Source: Steinernema hermaphroditum
Lineage: Eukaryota > Nematoda > Chromadorea > Rhabditida > Steinernematidae
Assembly (NCBI GenBank): GCA_030435675.1
Contig: CM059623.1
Location: 13,362,092 to 13,426,091, forward strand
Direction of reading: 5' to 3'
DNA: 64,000 bases
Positions 45,561 through 56,553 of this stretch are shown here, piece after piece. Below the pieces are notes generated by a model that ran no database searches, had not been told where the DNA came from, and saw nothing but the letters and a program-made list of their open reading frames with translations. Both the position numbers and the translations under genes were made by a program. Positions within the stretch are counted from its first letter, which is position 1, and every line of letters starts with the position of its first letter.

Positions 45561-45994
45561 CTGAAGAGTCGTGAAGAGTAGGAGGAGTCGTTAAAGGAAA
45601 TCCACGACACCAGTTAGAAGCTAATTTTCCCCTTCTGTAAGCGTTTATTAAAGAATCATGTGTAATCCTGCATTGTAATTCGCGTGCGCCTCAAACAATT
45701 GAGGAAAGGCGAGCAACTACAGACAGACAGGATTAACTTTATAAATCGAAAATATCGATGCAGCTTCGGCCATAGACCATGAAGAGGTTTGTTCAGCTTA
45801 GCTAACACTAATAAGAATTTGTTCATCCTCTGTAACACACCCATCACAATAGCTTTTTGACATACCTGAGGGATTACTTTGCTCTCAGGGTGATGAGACC
45901 TTCGAATTTGGACATTTGAACTCATGTGTTTTATTTACTCTGAGGCAAGATACTCTTAAGGTAAGCAGGATGACTGGAGATAATAAAATAAGTA
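45561..45994. other. Intergenic, nothing recognised
   Basis: One 89-codon minus frame lacks motifs and is probably chance. Confidence 0.4.
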
Positions 45995-46065
45995 GGTCCC
46001 GCCGAGATTTGAACTCGGGTCGCAGGATTCAGAGTCCTGAGTGCTAACCGCTACACCACGGGACC
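45995..46065 (-). tRNA. tRNA-Gln(CTG), second copy
   Basis: Identical by eye to 22152-22222. The spacer to the next tRNA-Cys is about 90% identical to that of the first pair, so the two genes were copied together. Confidence 0.95.
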
Positions 46066-46181
46066 ACCGAGTGCAAGTCTAGTCGGCGGTCACTGTTGGC
46101 GACTCTCGACTTCTCTTTGTTTAAGCAACGCGGCGATTCTATTGTCGACGATTGTACTGTTTGAGAATCGTATAACCGTGT

Positions 46182-46253
46182 GGGGGCATAGCTCAGTGGC
46201 AGAGCATTCGACTGCAGATCGAGAGGTCACCGGTTCAAATCCGGTTGCTCCCT
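46182..46253 (+). tRNA. tRNA-Cys(GCA), second copy
   Basis: Identical by eye to 22339-22410, in the same divergent arrangement with tRNA-Gln. Confidence 0.95.
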
Positions 46254-46420
46254 ATGTTTTTTCATCGCCTTACTCTTTCCCCAACTTTGTGCTCAAAATG
46301 TGGATTTTACTATTTTATGCAGATTGTTGACCTATCACGTAGAAAAATTGTGCGCCACTTTTTAATTGCAAGGCGAAAGACATGCACCATAAGAGCAGAA
46401 AAAACACAAAAAAGCGATTA

Positions 46421-46492
46421 GCCCGATGCGGGGCTCGAACCCGCGACAGCCAGATTAAGAGTCTGGTGCTCTACCGACTGAGCTAACCGGGC
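46421..46492 (-). tRNA. tRNA-Lys(CTT)
   Basis: Minus strand: acceptor GCCCGGT/ATCGGGC, anticodon loop CTCTTAA (anticodon CTT), T arm GCGGGTTCGAGCCCCGC. A second copy is at 62202-62273. Confidence 0.95.
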
Positions 46493-46525
46493 GTCGGATT
46501 TGATGGCTGTCTCTGTTATGCTGAG

Positions 46526-46697
46526 CAGAGTTGTCCGAGTACCCGAACTTTCGGGTATAAAAAAAAACGACCCGAAAACCCGAACCCGAAACTTTCGGGT
46601 ACCCGAACCCGACCCGAACCCGAAACCCGACCCGAAACCCGACCCGCACCCGAAACGTTCGGGTACCCGACCCGAAAACCCGAACCCGCCAACTCTG
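46526..46697. mobile_element. hAT-type MITE, 172 bp, made of CCCGAA/CCCGAC repeats
   Basis: Termini CAGAGTTG and CAACTCTG are inverted repeats, and the 8-bp direct repeat atgctgag flanks both sides (46518-46525, 46698-46705), the target-site size of hAT transposons. The interior is a run of cccgaa, cccgac and aaacccg words with internal palindromes (actttcgggtacccgaa). No coding capacity, so it is non-autonomous. Confidence 0.85.
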
Positions 46698-46735
46698 ATG
46701 CTGAGACAGTTTGCACTTTAGAGAGCCTCCGATCG

Positions 46736-47726
46736 ATGACTACGTTATCCATTTCACTGTGTGTAAAGCTCAGGACGAATTCTTTGGTGGTAGCAGTACT
46801 CTGCTTATCTCTCAATCCGTTAAACGTCAGTGACGGAAATCCCGACCTCTGGCTAGCGTCGAACTATCGACTGATTCTCGCGGGTATTTACACCGACGAC
46901 TTTGTTGCAACCACTATTGATACGGTCGATATATCACAGAAAAAGTAAGTCTTTAACAAAATGAACGTAGACGAAAAAGAAATGCCCAAGGCAGGAATCG
47001 AACCTGCGTCGCCACGGCCACAACGTGGAGTACTAACCACTATACTACTTGGGCCGTCAGCAGGTCCTCCCCAAAACGTATATGACCTGACTGTTCACTA
47101 CAGCTTTGGCTTGTCGTTTAAATGCTCTTATAATTTGTCTGTTTTGAACGATTTTTCTGGGTATACGTAGTAACGTAACCTTAGGATCGGGCGAGTGTGT
47201 GCGACATTCCCGTTAAGCTTATGCAACTGCGATCATTTATGTTATCTCATGATCTATTATGGCAAAAGAAGCGAGAATATTGTGTGTAAAATCTTTGCAA
47301 AATCATCGCAGTAGAACAACAAAACGAAATAAAAATTTCGACCGTGACAGGACTCGAACCTGCAATCTTCGGATCCGAAGTCCGACGCCTTATCCATTAG
47401 GCCACACGGTCGCACGAACGAATACTCTCAAATTTTATATGTCGCTAGGATCTCTTAGCCGAGCAATTTTTGTACAAGCATCCTCCGCCATCCAGTGCTT
47501 AGGTTAAGCATCAAACTTAAGTTAATTCAGCCCCATGCCTCAAAAGCGCAAATTACCAAAGCTGTCGGCTTATGTTATCCTGCAACTCTGTATAGCCTCA
47601 TTTCTCTTTTTTGTCCGGCTCGACTCCGTGATCTTCTCGGAGCTAGACGTGAGTTAATGCTTGAAATGTTTATTTGTTTATTTAATTACATATTTTTTGC
47701 AGAATACTCATGAATTGTTCGATTAA
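46736..47726 (+). CDS. Small predicted two-pass membrane protein, tRNA genes in its first intron
   Basis: Proposed exons 46736-46944, 47531-47648 and 47703-47726 keep phase and encode 116 aa. Exon 1 starts 14 nt after an acceptor-like tttgcactttag and holds a hydrophobic stretch (NSLVVAVLCLSL). Exon 2 begins after ttaattcag with a basic patch (PQKRKLPKLS) and a second hydrophobic helix (AYVILQLCIASFLFFV). Exon 3 encodes NTHELFD then TAA, after a clean 54-nt GTGAGT-TTGCAG intron. Alternatively, exon 2 is a trans-spliced first exon with ATG at 47535, giving a 45-aa single-pass protein. The long intron holds tRNA-His and tRNA-Arg on the other strand. Family not recognised; the gene is inferred from splice signals and topology only. 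Confidence 0.5.
46984..47054 (-). tRNA. tRNA-His(GTG)
   Basis: Minus strand: acceptor GCCCAAG/CTTGGGC, anticodon loop TTGTGGC (anticodon GTG), T arm GCAGGTTCGATTCCTGC. Further copies at 53413 and 56483 share some flanking sequence (cgtatatgac and similar). Confidence 0.95.
47340..47411 (-). tRNA. tRNA-Arg(TCG)
   Basis: Minus strand: acceptor GACCGTG/CACGGTC, anticodon loop CTTCGGA (anticodon TCG), T arm CAGGTTCGAGTCCTG. It follows tRNA-His by 285 bp, an order repeated at 53413-53704. Confidence 0.95.
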
Positions 47727-47879
47727 GGAACAACCGCTATATCGCCGTCTTGCATATCACAAATCACAACTTCATGCTACGGCGCACCCTAAGCGTGTAC
47801 AGCCGTACCACTTACTAATTACCACCGAACTGTAACAGCAAACTCCCTGGCGAGCGCGCCTTCATCCATCATCACCTTA

Positions 47880-48220
47880 TCGTCGCTTTGCGCCCTCGGC
47901 TCTGTTTTGGGTGTTCCTCGCAGCCGATCCATCTCCGCCGCGGGTGCACAACTGCAGGAATGTTGTGTCACCGGCCGCTCCTTTTTCTCCCCACCTCGCG
48001 CGCGCCGTCCGATCGGCGCGCGAGATATAGTCTAAATACAGCGCGCGCGTACAAGGCCGCCGCCGCGGCAACCAGCCGCCGGCGACCGAACGGGGATGGA
48101 AAGAAGGAATAAGGTGAGGGTGGCGGCTGCCGACAGTCGACGCGCACGTCTCTCCTCTCCGGCGGCGCGCATCACGTCTTCGTCGTCGACGCCCAATCGA
48201 CGCGAAATATTGCGCGGGGC
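47880..48220 (+). promoter_or_regulatory. Probable promoter and leader of the BPI-like gene
   Basis: GC- and CpG-rich stretch with GC palindromes (gatcggcgcgcgagatat near 48010) directly upstream of the ATG at 48221. Placed by position and composition only; no defined factor site is recognised. Confidence 0.35.
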
Positions 48221-51200
48221 ATGATCACGTGGACCCGATCCACGGCCCCTGCGGCAATTACCCTATTGCTCTTAGCCCTGATAGGCTTTTGTGGCGCTTC
48301 ACAGCTTGGAATCGACTTCGGCTCTGCGGCGGCCACTCAGATCTTCGCCCAAGCTCTCAGGCATACGCTCAAGAACCCGCAGCCCTTTGAGTTTCGGCTG
48401 AACCCCTATTCGAGCCATGGCAAGGCGAATGACGAGTTGGCCAGGTTCGACATCGATAACAAGATTGCCTACTCGAATGTCTCCATTGAGTTCCATCAGA
48501 GGGTGCTCAGGCTCAATTTCGACAATTTCAAGATGCACACCGACACGGTTGTTAGCGCCGATTTATGGCCTGTTCTCTTCGATCGACAGCTGATTCAGAC
48601 CAAATTGGAGGTAGGTAGTAAAACGGTTGTTAAGTTGAGGAAAGAGCGAAATTGATGTGTTCAAAACCGGTGCTATTACGTTAGAAATGTTTGTTTTGTA
48701 GAGAGCCATTCTAAAGCAGGCCAATTCACGCTAACTACTTGTTGAGTTTCACCAGTGTATGCTTATCCATCTTCATAAAAATTCATAGTTAAGACGTTAA
48801 TTAAAAGACGCTGCAAATGTGTCTTTGGACAAATTGCTTTTTCCTTTGCAAAAATGGTATTTATTTGCATGTATGTGACTAGGAACCGAATCACTTATCC
48901 CATAAGATGACGATGAATTTGGGACCTTTAAAGATTTCTGTGGCACGAACCACCAAATATTTCAAAAAAAGTAGTTCGAAACCTCCAAATTTATCTTAAA
49001 CCCTGTCTTATTTACGTGTTGATTAGCATCTAATCTGCATAAACACAAAGGCAAGCTCTAGGTTTGGTAGAGTACGATACCCTAATTGATATCTTCATCC
49101 ATCCTTGCCGAGCAGTGCGGTCCAATTCCAAAATGTTAGACCCGTAGTTCGCAGTCTTTTGATGAAATTGAACTCACTAGTGATGTAGGAGTTAGACAGC
49201 GACATACCAGTCAGCTTAACAGCTTACCGTAACCTTATTATTTATGCGTCTAAGCGGATTTGTTATCACTTGATGAAATTTTGGCAATCAAACGCAAACC
49301 AACTCATCATCAGTTGGTTAGTACATTTCTTCATTTCTGCAATATGGAAGTATAACCGAATTAACGACTTTCGCAATGCTCAGAGAGAAAGTGACCTTAC
49401 TTTGGTGACTCATCGAATCAGTACGCCTCGTTGAAGGACAAATGACCGAACAGAAAGAAGAACAGGCGCCGTCTTTCGCATTTCCATAAAACCACATTAC
49501 TGTCCTACGTGTTGATCAAAATATTTAACCAAATCTCTTGATGAACGGTCGTCCTGATCGGTCAGCCACCTTTCACCCAAACTGTAAACTGATCATACTG
49601 TTCATGACATTATCCTCACAGACTAATCGTTTGCATCACAGACATCGAAAGTGCAATGAAAGTACGGATAATTTATGCACTAGCCAGCATTAGTACAATA
49701 GCCGTCGACGTCTCTTGTACCGTGAATGACCTTTCGTAATTGTTTGGAGAACGCTGGGCAAAAAGGCGAACACAAAGGTTGATCGATCAACTGATTAGGC
49801 TGGACGCATTCAGTTCAGGTTTTCACGGTCATCACAATAAGATAATGATCAACACCTCTGTTTTCGCCATTCCACTGGTGTGTTTTCGATTTATTGATTT
49901 AATGGGAAACGAAACGCTAAGATGGAGGGTATCCTGTTTTCGTAATTGTCGAAATAATGTATAGTCACTTGAAGAACATACATCAAGTCAACCAGGATCA
50001 TAACAGAATTAATGTTCTGATTTGGTAATTGCCGAAACGGATTTATGGAAGAATCGGACCCTTACGGATGTGTCATTAATAGAAAGGATGTCATTAAATG
50101 ACCATAAGGAAAAGGTGTTATTTTCGATACATCGTGAAGTCCTAGGCTCTTTGTTACACTAAAATATCATTCGATTGGGAATGACTGATCTAATAAAACC
50201 ACTTTTTAACCAGGACACGTGCCTCTAATTGCTTCGAAAATTCGAATTTTCCATAAAATACAAAAAGACCTCATTGAGTCAATTCATTTCAGAGCAAGCG
50301 AGTCTCACTGGAGCTGACAATTAACTCGTCGCACGTGGATGTCAGCGACTGTGTCATCGATGAGAGCGATTTCGCCATCAACTCTGACCACTCGTCCATT
50401 TTCGAAATGACAATGGTCTTCGCATCGCCCCTCATCAAGCCTTACATTGGCTCGATGGTGTGTCCAGCGCTGAAGAACGCCGTCGTCAATGCACATTACA
50501 ATACTATCCAGTAAGTTGAGTAAAAAGCCAAAAAAAGGAACTGCCTCATGCTGGAATCGAACCAGCGACCTTCTGTTTACTAGACAGACGCTCTGCCCCT
50601 GAGCCAATGAGGCGTTGATTTGGTCAGTTGTCACATGCTACTACTTCCAGGGAACTGCCATATGACAATCTCCTTCCGTCGAAGCTTGGCGACGTCGTCA
50701 TCAACACGAACTCATCGCTCTTCTACCAACTCGATCTCATTCAACTGCGCGAGAAGCACATGTGCATGGACGTGCAGATGAGCTGGGACGAGCTGACTCT
50801 CGGCGATTCCGTCGCCTCCACGCTCGACGACTTCAGCTACTGCTCCATCAAGGACAGCGAAGACGATCGCGTCACCGTTTGGATGGATGACGCCTTGGCG
50901 AACTCGCTCTTCGAGCAGGTCAAGTGGGACTTCCAGTGGATGGAGGAGAAGATCCCCGTCAGCAGTCCTCAGCTGCCACAGTCCAGTCGCGATTTCTTCT
51001 CTACGCTCTGCTTGGACTGTTTCTTCTTGCTGAGAGTGTGGGCTAATGGAAGGCCCGTGCTCACCGCCGTTAATAATTCGATCGTCGCGGAGATGTGAGT
51101 TATTTTATGCTTTTCTTATGCTGGTGTATTACATGGGCAATCATCAAGGGTGATAGGAAAGGCATGCTTTCCTGGAGGCAAGGCTCATCCAATGGAATCG

Positions 51201-52141
51201 ATGCTTGAATTCTGAAAAAAACGTAGATCAACCCTGACGTACCCTAGTTGTAAGTTTTTTGTAGGTCTTATAGGCCATATGTAATCAAAAAATGATCAAG
51301 TATCGTATCAAATACTTGAACCACACTGTTAGGTATTACCTACTGCTTTTTGGAGATCGACGTATACGTCATAACGCCCTATTACATCCGCAAACATGAC
51401 TTTGTTGCAACCGAAAATAGCACATTTATGAGTCACATCATTTAATCCAATTACGAACTGATGCAGATTCCCTTTCTTTAAATCCGTTTTGACGAGCGGG
51501 GGTCAATCTTATTAGGGCGTTTTGACTTTTTCGGGATAAGCTATCGGTCCAGCGGAGTTTCTAACCGAATTTCACTTCGTGATCAAGATGAAGAGCACCG
51601 CTTTCAAATGACCCCATTTCAGCGATGAGCGCATCAACTTGAAAGCCGTAAACCCCGATCGCAACGTCACCTCCGTGGTCGTCTCCTTCTCCATCAAGAT
51701 CATCGCGCAACTCAAACCGACTTTCGATGAAACGACTTTGCGAACCCGTCTCGAACTGGTCGACACGTCGATCAAGATGGAACAGGGCGCCTTCCCCCCG
51801 GCATGGGCGTTCTTCGTCCAGGATCTCGTGAAAGGTACCGTAGCACACCAAAACGAGCATCATGTCAAATTTCAGGCATGATCATGGACGTCATATGGCC
51901 CGAGTTGAAACGCTCGGTCGAAGACATAACGTACACGCAGGGCTTACCGATCTCAAAATGGTGCGGTGTCGATCCTAACGGCATTCAGGCGCTCATCGAC
52001 GACTCAAAGTTCGGGCTCTCGGCACGATTAACCCTGAAGAACCTCATCCCAGACCAATGTGCTCAGGACATGAAGGCGAATTTGCCAAAAATCGACAAGC
52101 TGCTCACTGTCATTAGCGACCAGAAGTTTAGGAAAAGATAA
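48221..52141 (+). CDS. BPI/LBP/CETP-family secreted lipid-binding protein
   Basis: Five exons in phase: 48221-48610, 50293-50510, 50651-51094, 51623-51834, 51876-52141; 509 aa, the usual length for the family. A signal peptide of about 27 residues (AITLLLLALIGFCGAS) leads into the N-terminal barrel. Two cysteines, C150 (HVDVSDC) and C187 (GSMVCPALK), 37 apart, match the single conserved disulphide of BPI; KNAVVNAHYNTIQ follows as expected at the end of the first barrel. The C-terminal half holds VNTNSSLFYQ-like strands, seen as VVINTNSSLFYQLDLIQL. Family members bind lipopolysaccharide or other lipids; which applies here cannot be read from sequence. Intron 2 carries a tRNA-Thr gene on the other strand. 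Assignment rests on architecture and motifs and is fairly sure. Confidence 0.85.
50543..50613 (-). tRNA. tRNA-Thr(AGT), inside an intron of the BPI-like gene
   Basis: Minus strand: acceptor GCCTCAT/ATGAGGC, anticodon loop CTAGTAA (anticodon AGT), T arm GCTGGTTCGATTCCAGC. It lies in intron 2 of the BPI-like gene, antisense to it, 32 bp from the donor. Confidence 0.95.
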
Positions 52142-52270
52142 TTTTACTCTACCTACTACATGTACAGTGCTAAATACGGTTACGGTATAGATGTGATGCG
52201 GATCTGGTAAATGTCATACATTCGTGAATTGCCATTTGAACAAAATAGATATTGTATATGTACACAAACA

Positions 52271-52276
52271 AATAAA
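52271..52276 (+). terminator. Candidate polyadenylation signal of the BPI-like gene
   Basis: AATAAA about 130 bp after the stop codon at 52139-52141. Confidence 0.6.
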
Positions 52277-52611
52277 TATATTTCTTTGGACTTTTGGAAA
52301 TTCCTGCAGGTTAAGCTCTGGATAAGGGTGAATGTGACTCAAATACGAGTGGTCGCCACGGCTAAGTACTGATCATGACTGATTCCATCTTCAAAGTAGG
52401 TGACACGAGGGGAATGATTGTTAGGACGAGCAAGAGTATCGCTACGGCTGCGAGGAGGAGCGATGAGACCGGCAAAGGACATCGACATTGTGCTGAAATA
52501 TGGCATCACTATCGTCTACTACCGTAACCCACCGAGGCGACTGATTATGGTCGTCATCTTGAGCGACAGGTTCATGGCGTCCAATTAAGCGATAGACAAC
52601 GTAAAATAGGT

Positions 52612-55600
52612 TCACGAAAAAGTTGATGACCTAGACACGATTTCTAGTGGTGACGAAGTGTACGGTAGTGTGGGTGTCTCTGGCGTTACAAGGAGTGTAT
52701 CGCGAGTTTCAGTGCCGAAACTGCGTCGACGGGCTATCTCAGCGCGTAGTTTTAGAGAAGTTTTGACGGTCATCATGTGTCGATAGAGAATTTCCTGGAC
52801 CTGGATTTACGACAGAGTTACGGTAGTGCACACAATCACAGAACAGGTGGATCGAAGGAAACGTTGCTTACCTCGTTGTTGCCGAAACAGAAGAAGAAGG
52901 CCACCCACATGCACTGAAAAGAGATAAGGAGATTCAGAATTCGAACCTGCGCCCTCTTTGATCTCCCCTGATCTCGCGCGGAACTCCCTGATTTTGTCAA
53001 TTTACCTTCATAATAGTTTGATATATCATATCATACAAAAATCGCAACGACTACCGTTTGTAGAGGTCTTACCGCCATCTTGTCCGGCGCCTTAGACCAC
53101 TTGGCAAGTGCTTTATGCTACCCACATGTCATTGCGACTGGTGATTGAACTATGAATGTTTCCTACCTGTGTTGAGTTAATGATGACTGAATAATAGTAG
53201 AATATGGTTTTGAACCAGCGCGGATTGGTAGGATGGAACAGGAGAATTAAGTAGTTCATACCAAGAAGAGGGATGAGAACGACAAAGGCGCGGATTCCTT
53301 TCCTGAAATGAGGCACTCTCAATTCCACAAGAGTCATTATGTGAAACAATGGCCTGAATACATAAACAAGAAAAGAGACTCAAAATAAAAGTGCGTGAAA
53401 AGAAAAGGAAATGCCCAAGGCAGGAATCGAACCTGCGTCGCCACGGCCACAACGTGGAGTACTAACCACTATACTACTTGGGCCATCAGTCTGAGCCCGT
53501 CAAAACTTATATGACCTGATCTTCTGGCACCTGTTATATGGGCTATCCGTTCTTAAAGTTTTATTAGTTTTGCCCACCGTTTAGTTTTATAAAAGCAAAG
53601 TAAAAAATCGTTTTTATTTCCAAAAAAATCTCGACCCTGACAGGATTCGAACCTGCAATCTTCGGATCCGAAGTCCGACGCCTTATCCATTAGGCCACAG
53701 GGCCACATTCCACCAATCTCGCAACTTACTGATAGCGCCTGATGTCTTCGCGTACCGTAACCCTGAGCTGCGTGACGACAACCGAGATGATCGCCATGAG
53801 GAATGCGAAGTTTGCCTAAACGCTCAAAGTACACGCGGCTCAATAGCCTCAGCACTCACAAACAGCACGAGGATACACGGTATCAGAACACACCAGTCGA
53901 AAACTGGTCGCTTCTGGTCGCCATCGCACCTGCAAGCAACATTCCAGGTTCTATTTTTAGCCGTGCACTCAGCACCTGTAGTTCAAGATCTCCTCGTGAT
54001 CCCAGATGACGTGCACGCTTATGACGGCGAAAGGGAGGACTAAAATCGTCGGTTATTAGCCTTTTCATGGAAAGGTCCGATACCCCATCCGATGAGAATG
54101 CACTCTTTATACGTAAACTGCCGAGAGTTAAATGCGTATATGACGTTAAAGAAGATAATGAGCCCCTCGACGAACATCCAGAAGAGGCCGGCTACGGTAA
54201 AGAACTGGAAGAGAAGGTTTGGCACTATGCAGGCCAGCTGAAAATGGTAAAATTGTAATGAAACGTCTGGATTAGGATTACATAATGATTCGATTTGCTG
54301 AGTTGGATCTCGTTGAAGAGTATACTTGTGGCCATCCATATGATGTTGTGGATCGTAAAGCAGAAGATCAGGTTACTGTGCACGAAATTTCGAAGACACC
54401 ATAGACTCCTAAATTGGCGCACTTTACTGCTTGTTACACATGAACCGCCTACTTATAGATCATAAAAATCGATAGGGCTACAATCCCGACTACGGTTGAT
54501 ACTGAGTACCCGATCCAGCAGATCAGATACAGTATCTTGACGTGATCATCGCTGATAGGACTGCTACCATTTTCGTCGAGCTGAAAAAATGCAGATTCTT
54601 GGGCTAATTCAACGAGGATCCTTACGAAAGCAGGGCGACAATGTTCATATGTAGCTGTTGACCAATTACCGTTGAGGTCACAATACCGAGATGCATATCC
54701 ACCTGAATACGGTATCCCTTCGTGTGTTCCAATGCACGGCTTCAGTATGGTTGTGTTCGGGGCCGTCTCCTCCCAACAGTGCACGCTGTCGAAGTTGGGC
54801 TTGCAGAAACCGGGGTTGATTGGGCAGCCTGGAAAAATGACGCATTGAGATTTTACTTTTGTTCCCCACGGTTCATGTGATGCATGATTCAGATATTTCT
54901 CACCCTTCCATGTTTGTTTTCCCGTTCTTTGTAGAACAACGCAAGTCACGGACGTCATTCGAGCTTGAACTCAAACAATCACACCTTTCTGGTTCCACTT
55001 TGGCCTTCGCCTTTAACGTAAGTAAAAAACAACACATCAGTGATCCTGCATTGATCATGAACTGTGATTCTACGTAACTCGTTTTAACCTTCACATATTT
55101 GGCAGCATACTCTGGGTATTGCTTTCAAACTCATGAACTCAAACATTCACACTTTTCTGGTTCCGCTTTGGCCTTTCCCTTTCACGCGCACTTGTCAAGC
55201 AGGGTGTGATAACGACACATGTACTGATTACGTGAAAACAAGTCCGAGAAGACATGTAACACCAAAGAACCGTAAATCTACCGGTTGACAAAAATGACGA
55301 CTACCATCACCCGGCTCCACCCGCTTCACCGACATCTTGCTACAAATTTGAAGCCCGTGGCTCTAGCAGCCCCGATCAGAATCCGAATCCACCTACTTTA
55401 CTGTGATCTACCATTGCACTAGAAAAAGTACTGCACCATTCCACTCGGATTACGCCGAAGCTCACGTGCTTTTTCAATGTTTCCTACTTCCCTGTCCCTG
55501 TGGATTGTCCTGCACGGTATGCCCCGCATGGTGACACTGATTTGGGGAGATAAATCGAGAAAACGATCCCTCGCGAGCTATAAGTATAGTATCAGTATTA

Positions 55601-56326
55601 TTCCATTGTGTACATAGCACTCCCCCACATTCCCAATTCTAAATTCGTCGCTTTCACACGTATTCTGATAATCCGTCTCATTAACTTTTTCGCTCGACTT
55701 GTTGACATCCCAATTCGGTGTCTAGCCAATATATTAAAAACGAGCACGTTGGATAGAGTGAAAAGAAGTCATCACCGTTCCCAGCAAGAGCTCAAGCAGA
55801 CACAATAGCGACTTGGTGCATCTCCAGTAGTAAAGCTTTAGTACAGTAATCATTGCTGTCTTAGAAAGACCGCAAAGTATATGAGATATATGAGATCATG
55901 AACCCAGCGCACTTCATAGAACTCTTCACAAAATGAAAACTTACTGGTTGTGTTATCGTGGTAACAGTTGACAAACGCCTGGACACACGTCACCACGGAG
56001 TTCACAAATCCGGGGCTCTGCGCCAGATCAACATCGGAGAAGTCCATGTGGTTGCTGTCGTGGGACAAGCGCTTGAAACGATCTGAAATAGATCGGGCCG
56101 TCTCTTCGCGCGGCACTTCACCGTCCAGGGACGTCGCCAGGACGCGAAAACCTGTCGGCGGGGAGGTGGAAAAAACGGAGTGAAACAGCGGGCTTTCAGC
56201 GAGGCGATCAGCGATTAGCTTCTTCGCATCTGAGTAAACAGATCGCGCGCCGCTGCGACACTTCCAGATGTGAAAGGAAGATGGTGTCGGTGTTGGTGAG
56301 GGGGAAGTAAAAACAAAATTTGGCAT
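52612..56326 (-). CDS. Secretin-family (class B) neuropeptide G-protein-coupled receptor
   Basis: Eleven exons on the minus strand, all in phase (plus coordinates): 55945-56326, 54626-54828, 54453-54580, 54282-54408, 54084-54237, 53976-54039, 53860-53929, 53730-53815, 53167-53353, 52872-52913, 52612-52794; 541 aa. The extracellular part has the hormone-receptor (HRM) Cys pattern: DSVHCWEETAPNTTILKPC, then YCDLNGNWSTATYEHC. Seven helices follow: TM1 near LICWIGYSVSTVVGIVAL, TM2 SNLIFCFTIHNIIWMATS, TM3 with the conserved Cys and VEG (LACIVPNLL, WMFVEG), TM4 IGWVLPFAV, TM6 VVLIPLLGMNYLILLFHP, TM7 MWVAFFFCFGNNE. The tail is Ser/Thr-rich. It would couple a neuropeptide to G proteins; the ligand is unknown. 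The first exon lacks a signal peptide after its ATG, so the true N terminus is probably an upstream exon. Confidence 0.88.
53413..53483 (-). tRNA. tRNA-His(GTG), in an intron of the class B receptor
   Basis: Same sequence as 46984-47054. Lies in the receptor intron between 53353 and 53730, on the host gene's strand, together with tRNA-Arg. Confidence 0.95.
53633..53704 (-). tRNA. tRNA-Arg(TCG), in an intron of the class B receptor
   Basis: Minus strand: acceptor GGCCCTG/CAGGGTC with a G2-U71 wobble, anticodon loop CTTCGGA (TCG). It differs from the copy at 47340 by a compensatory change in the acceptor stem (G5-C68 to C5-G68). Confidence 0.9.
54581..54625 (-). other. 45-nt in-frame, stop-free intron of the class B receptor
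   Basis: On the minus strand the segment begins gtaagg and ends tttttcag, is 45 nt long and reads as 15 sense codons. It separates the end of the HRM domain (EHCRPAF) from the stretch before TM1 (LDENGSS). Retention would lengthen the stalk without a frameshift. Confidence 0.6.
54955..55200. repeat. Direct duplication in a receptor intron
   Basis: A block with gaactcaaacaatcacacct, ttctggttcc and ctttggcctt at 54968-55018 recurs at 55134-55185 with several changes, about 167 bp apart. No other function is visible. Confidence 0.55.
55310..55575 (+). repeat. Decayed family A 3' end in a receptor intron
   Basis: The stretch tgtcctgcacgg...tgatttggggagataaatcg near 55508-55558 matches the 3' end of family A copy 3 (32670-32715), but its hairpin is broken. 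The 5' limit is uncertain. Confidence 0.45.
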
Positions 56327-56482
56327 ATGGCTTTTTTAAGTGGCGAGCTATGAGGAAATAAACGCGCGCCGTTGAACGGTCGTTGTCGGAGTCATTAGAA
56401 AGAACAAAGAGCTCAATCGGTGTAGACAGGAAACGGACTTAAGTAAAAACAAAAATAAAAGTGCGTGAAAAGAAAAAGAAAT

Positions 56483-56553
56483 GCCCAAGGCAGGAATCGA
56501 ACCTGCGTCGCCACGGCCACAACGTGGAGTACTAACCACTATACTACTTGGGC
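56483..56553 (-). tRNA. tRNA-His(GTG), third copy
   Basis: Same sequence as 46984 and 53413. The flank (aaataaaagtgcgtgaaaag) is shared with the copy at 53413, so the two arose by a local duplication that included flanking DNA. Confidence 0.95.

Noticed and set aside
46539..46690. CCCGAA/CCCGAC runs as telomere-like repeat
   Set aside because: hAT-type ends and an 8-bp target duplication explain it as a MITE.
46961..47507. Short plus frames covering tRNA-His and tRNA-Arg
   Set aside because: They are antisense readings of tRNA genes.
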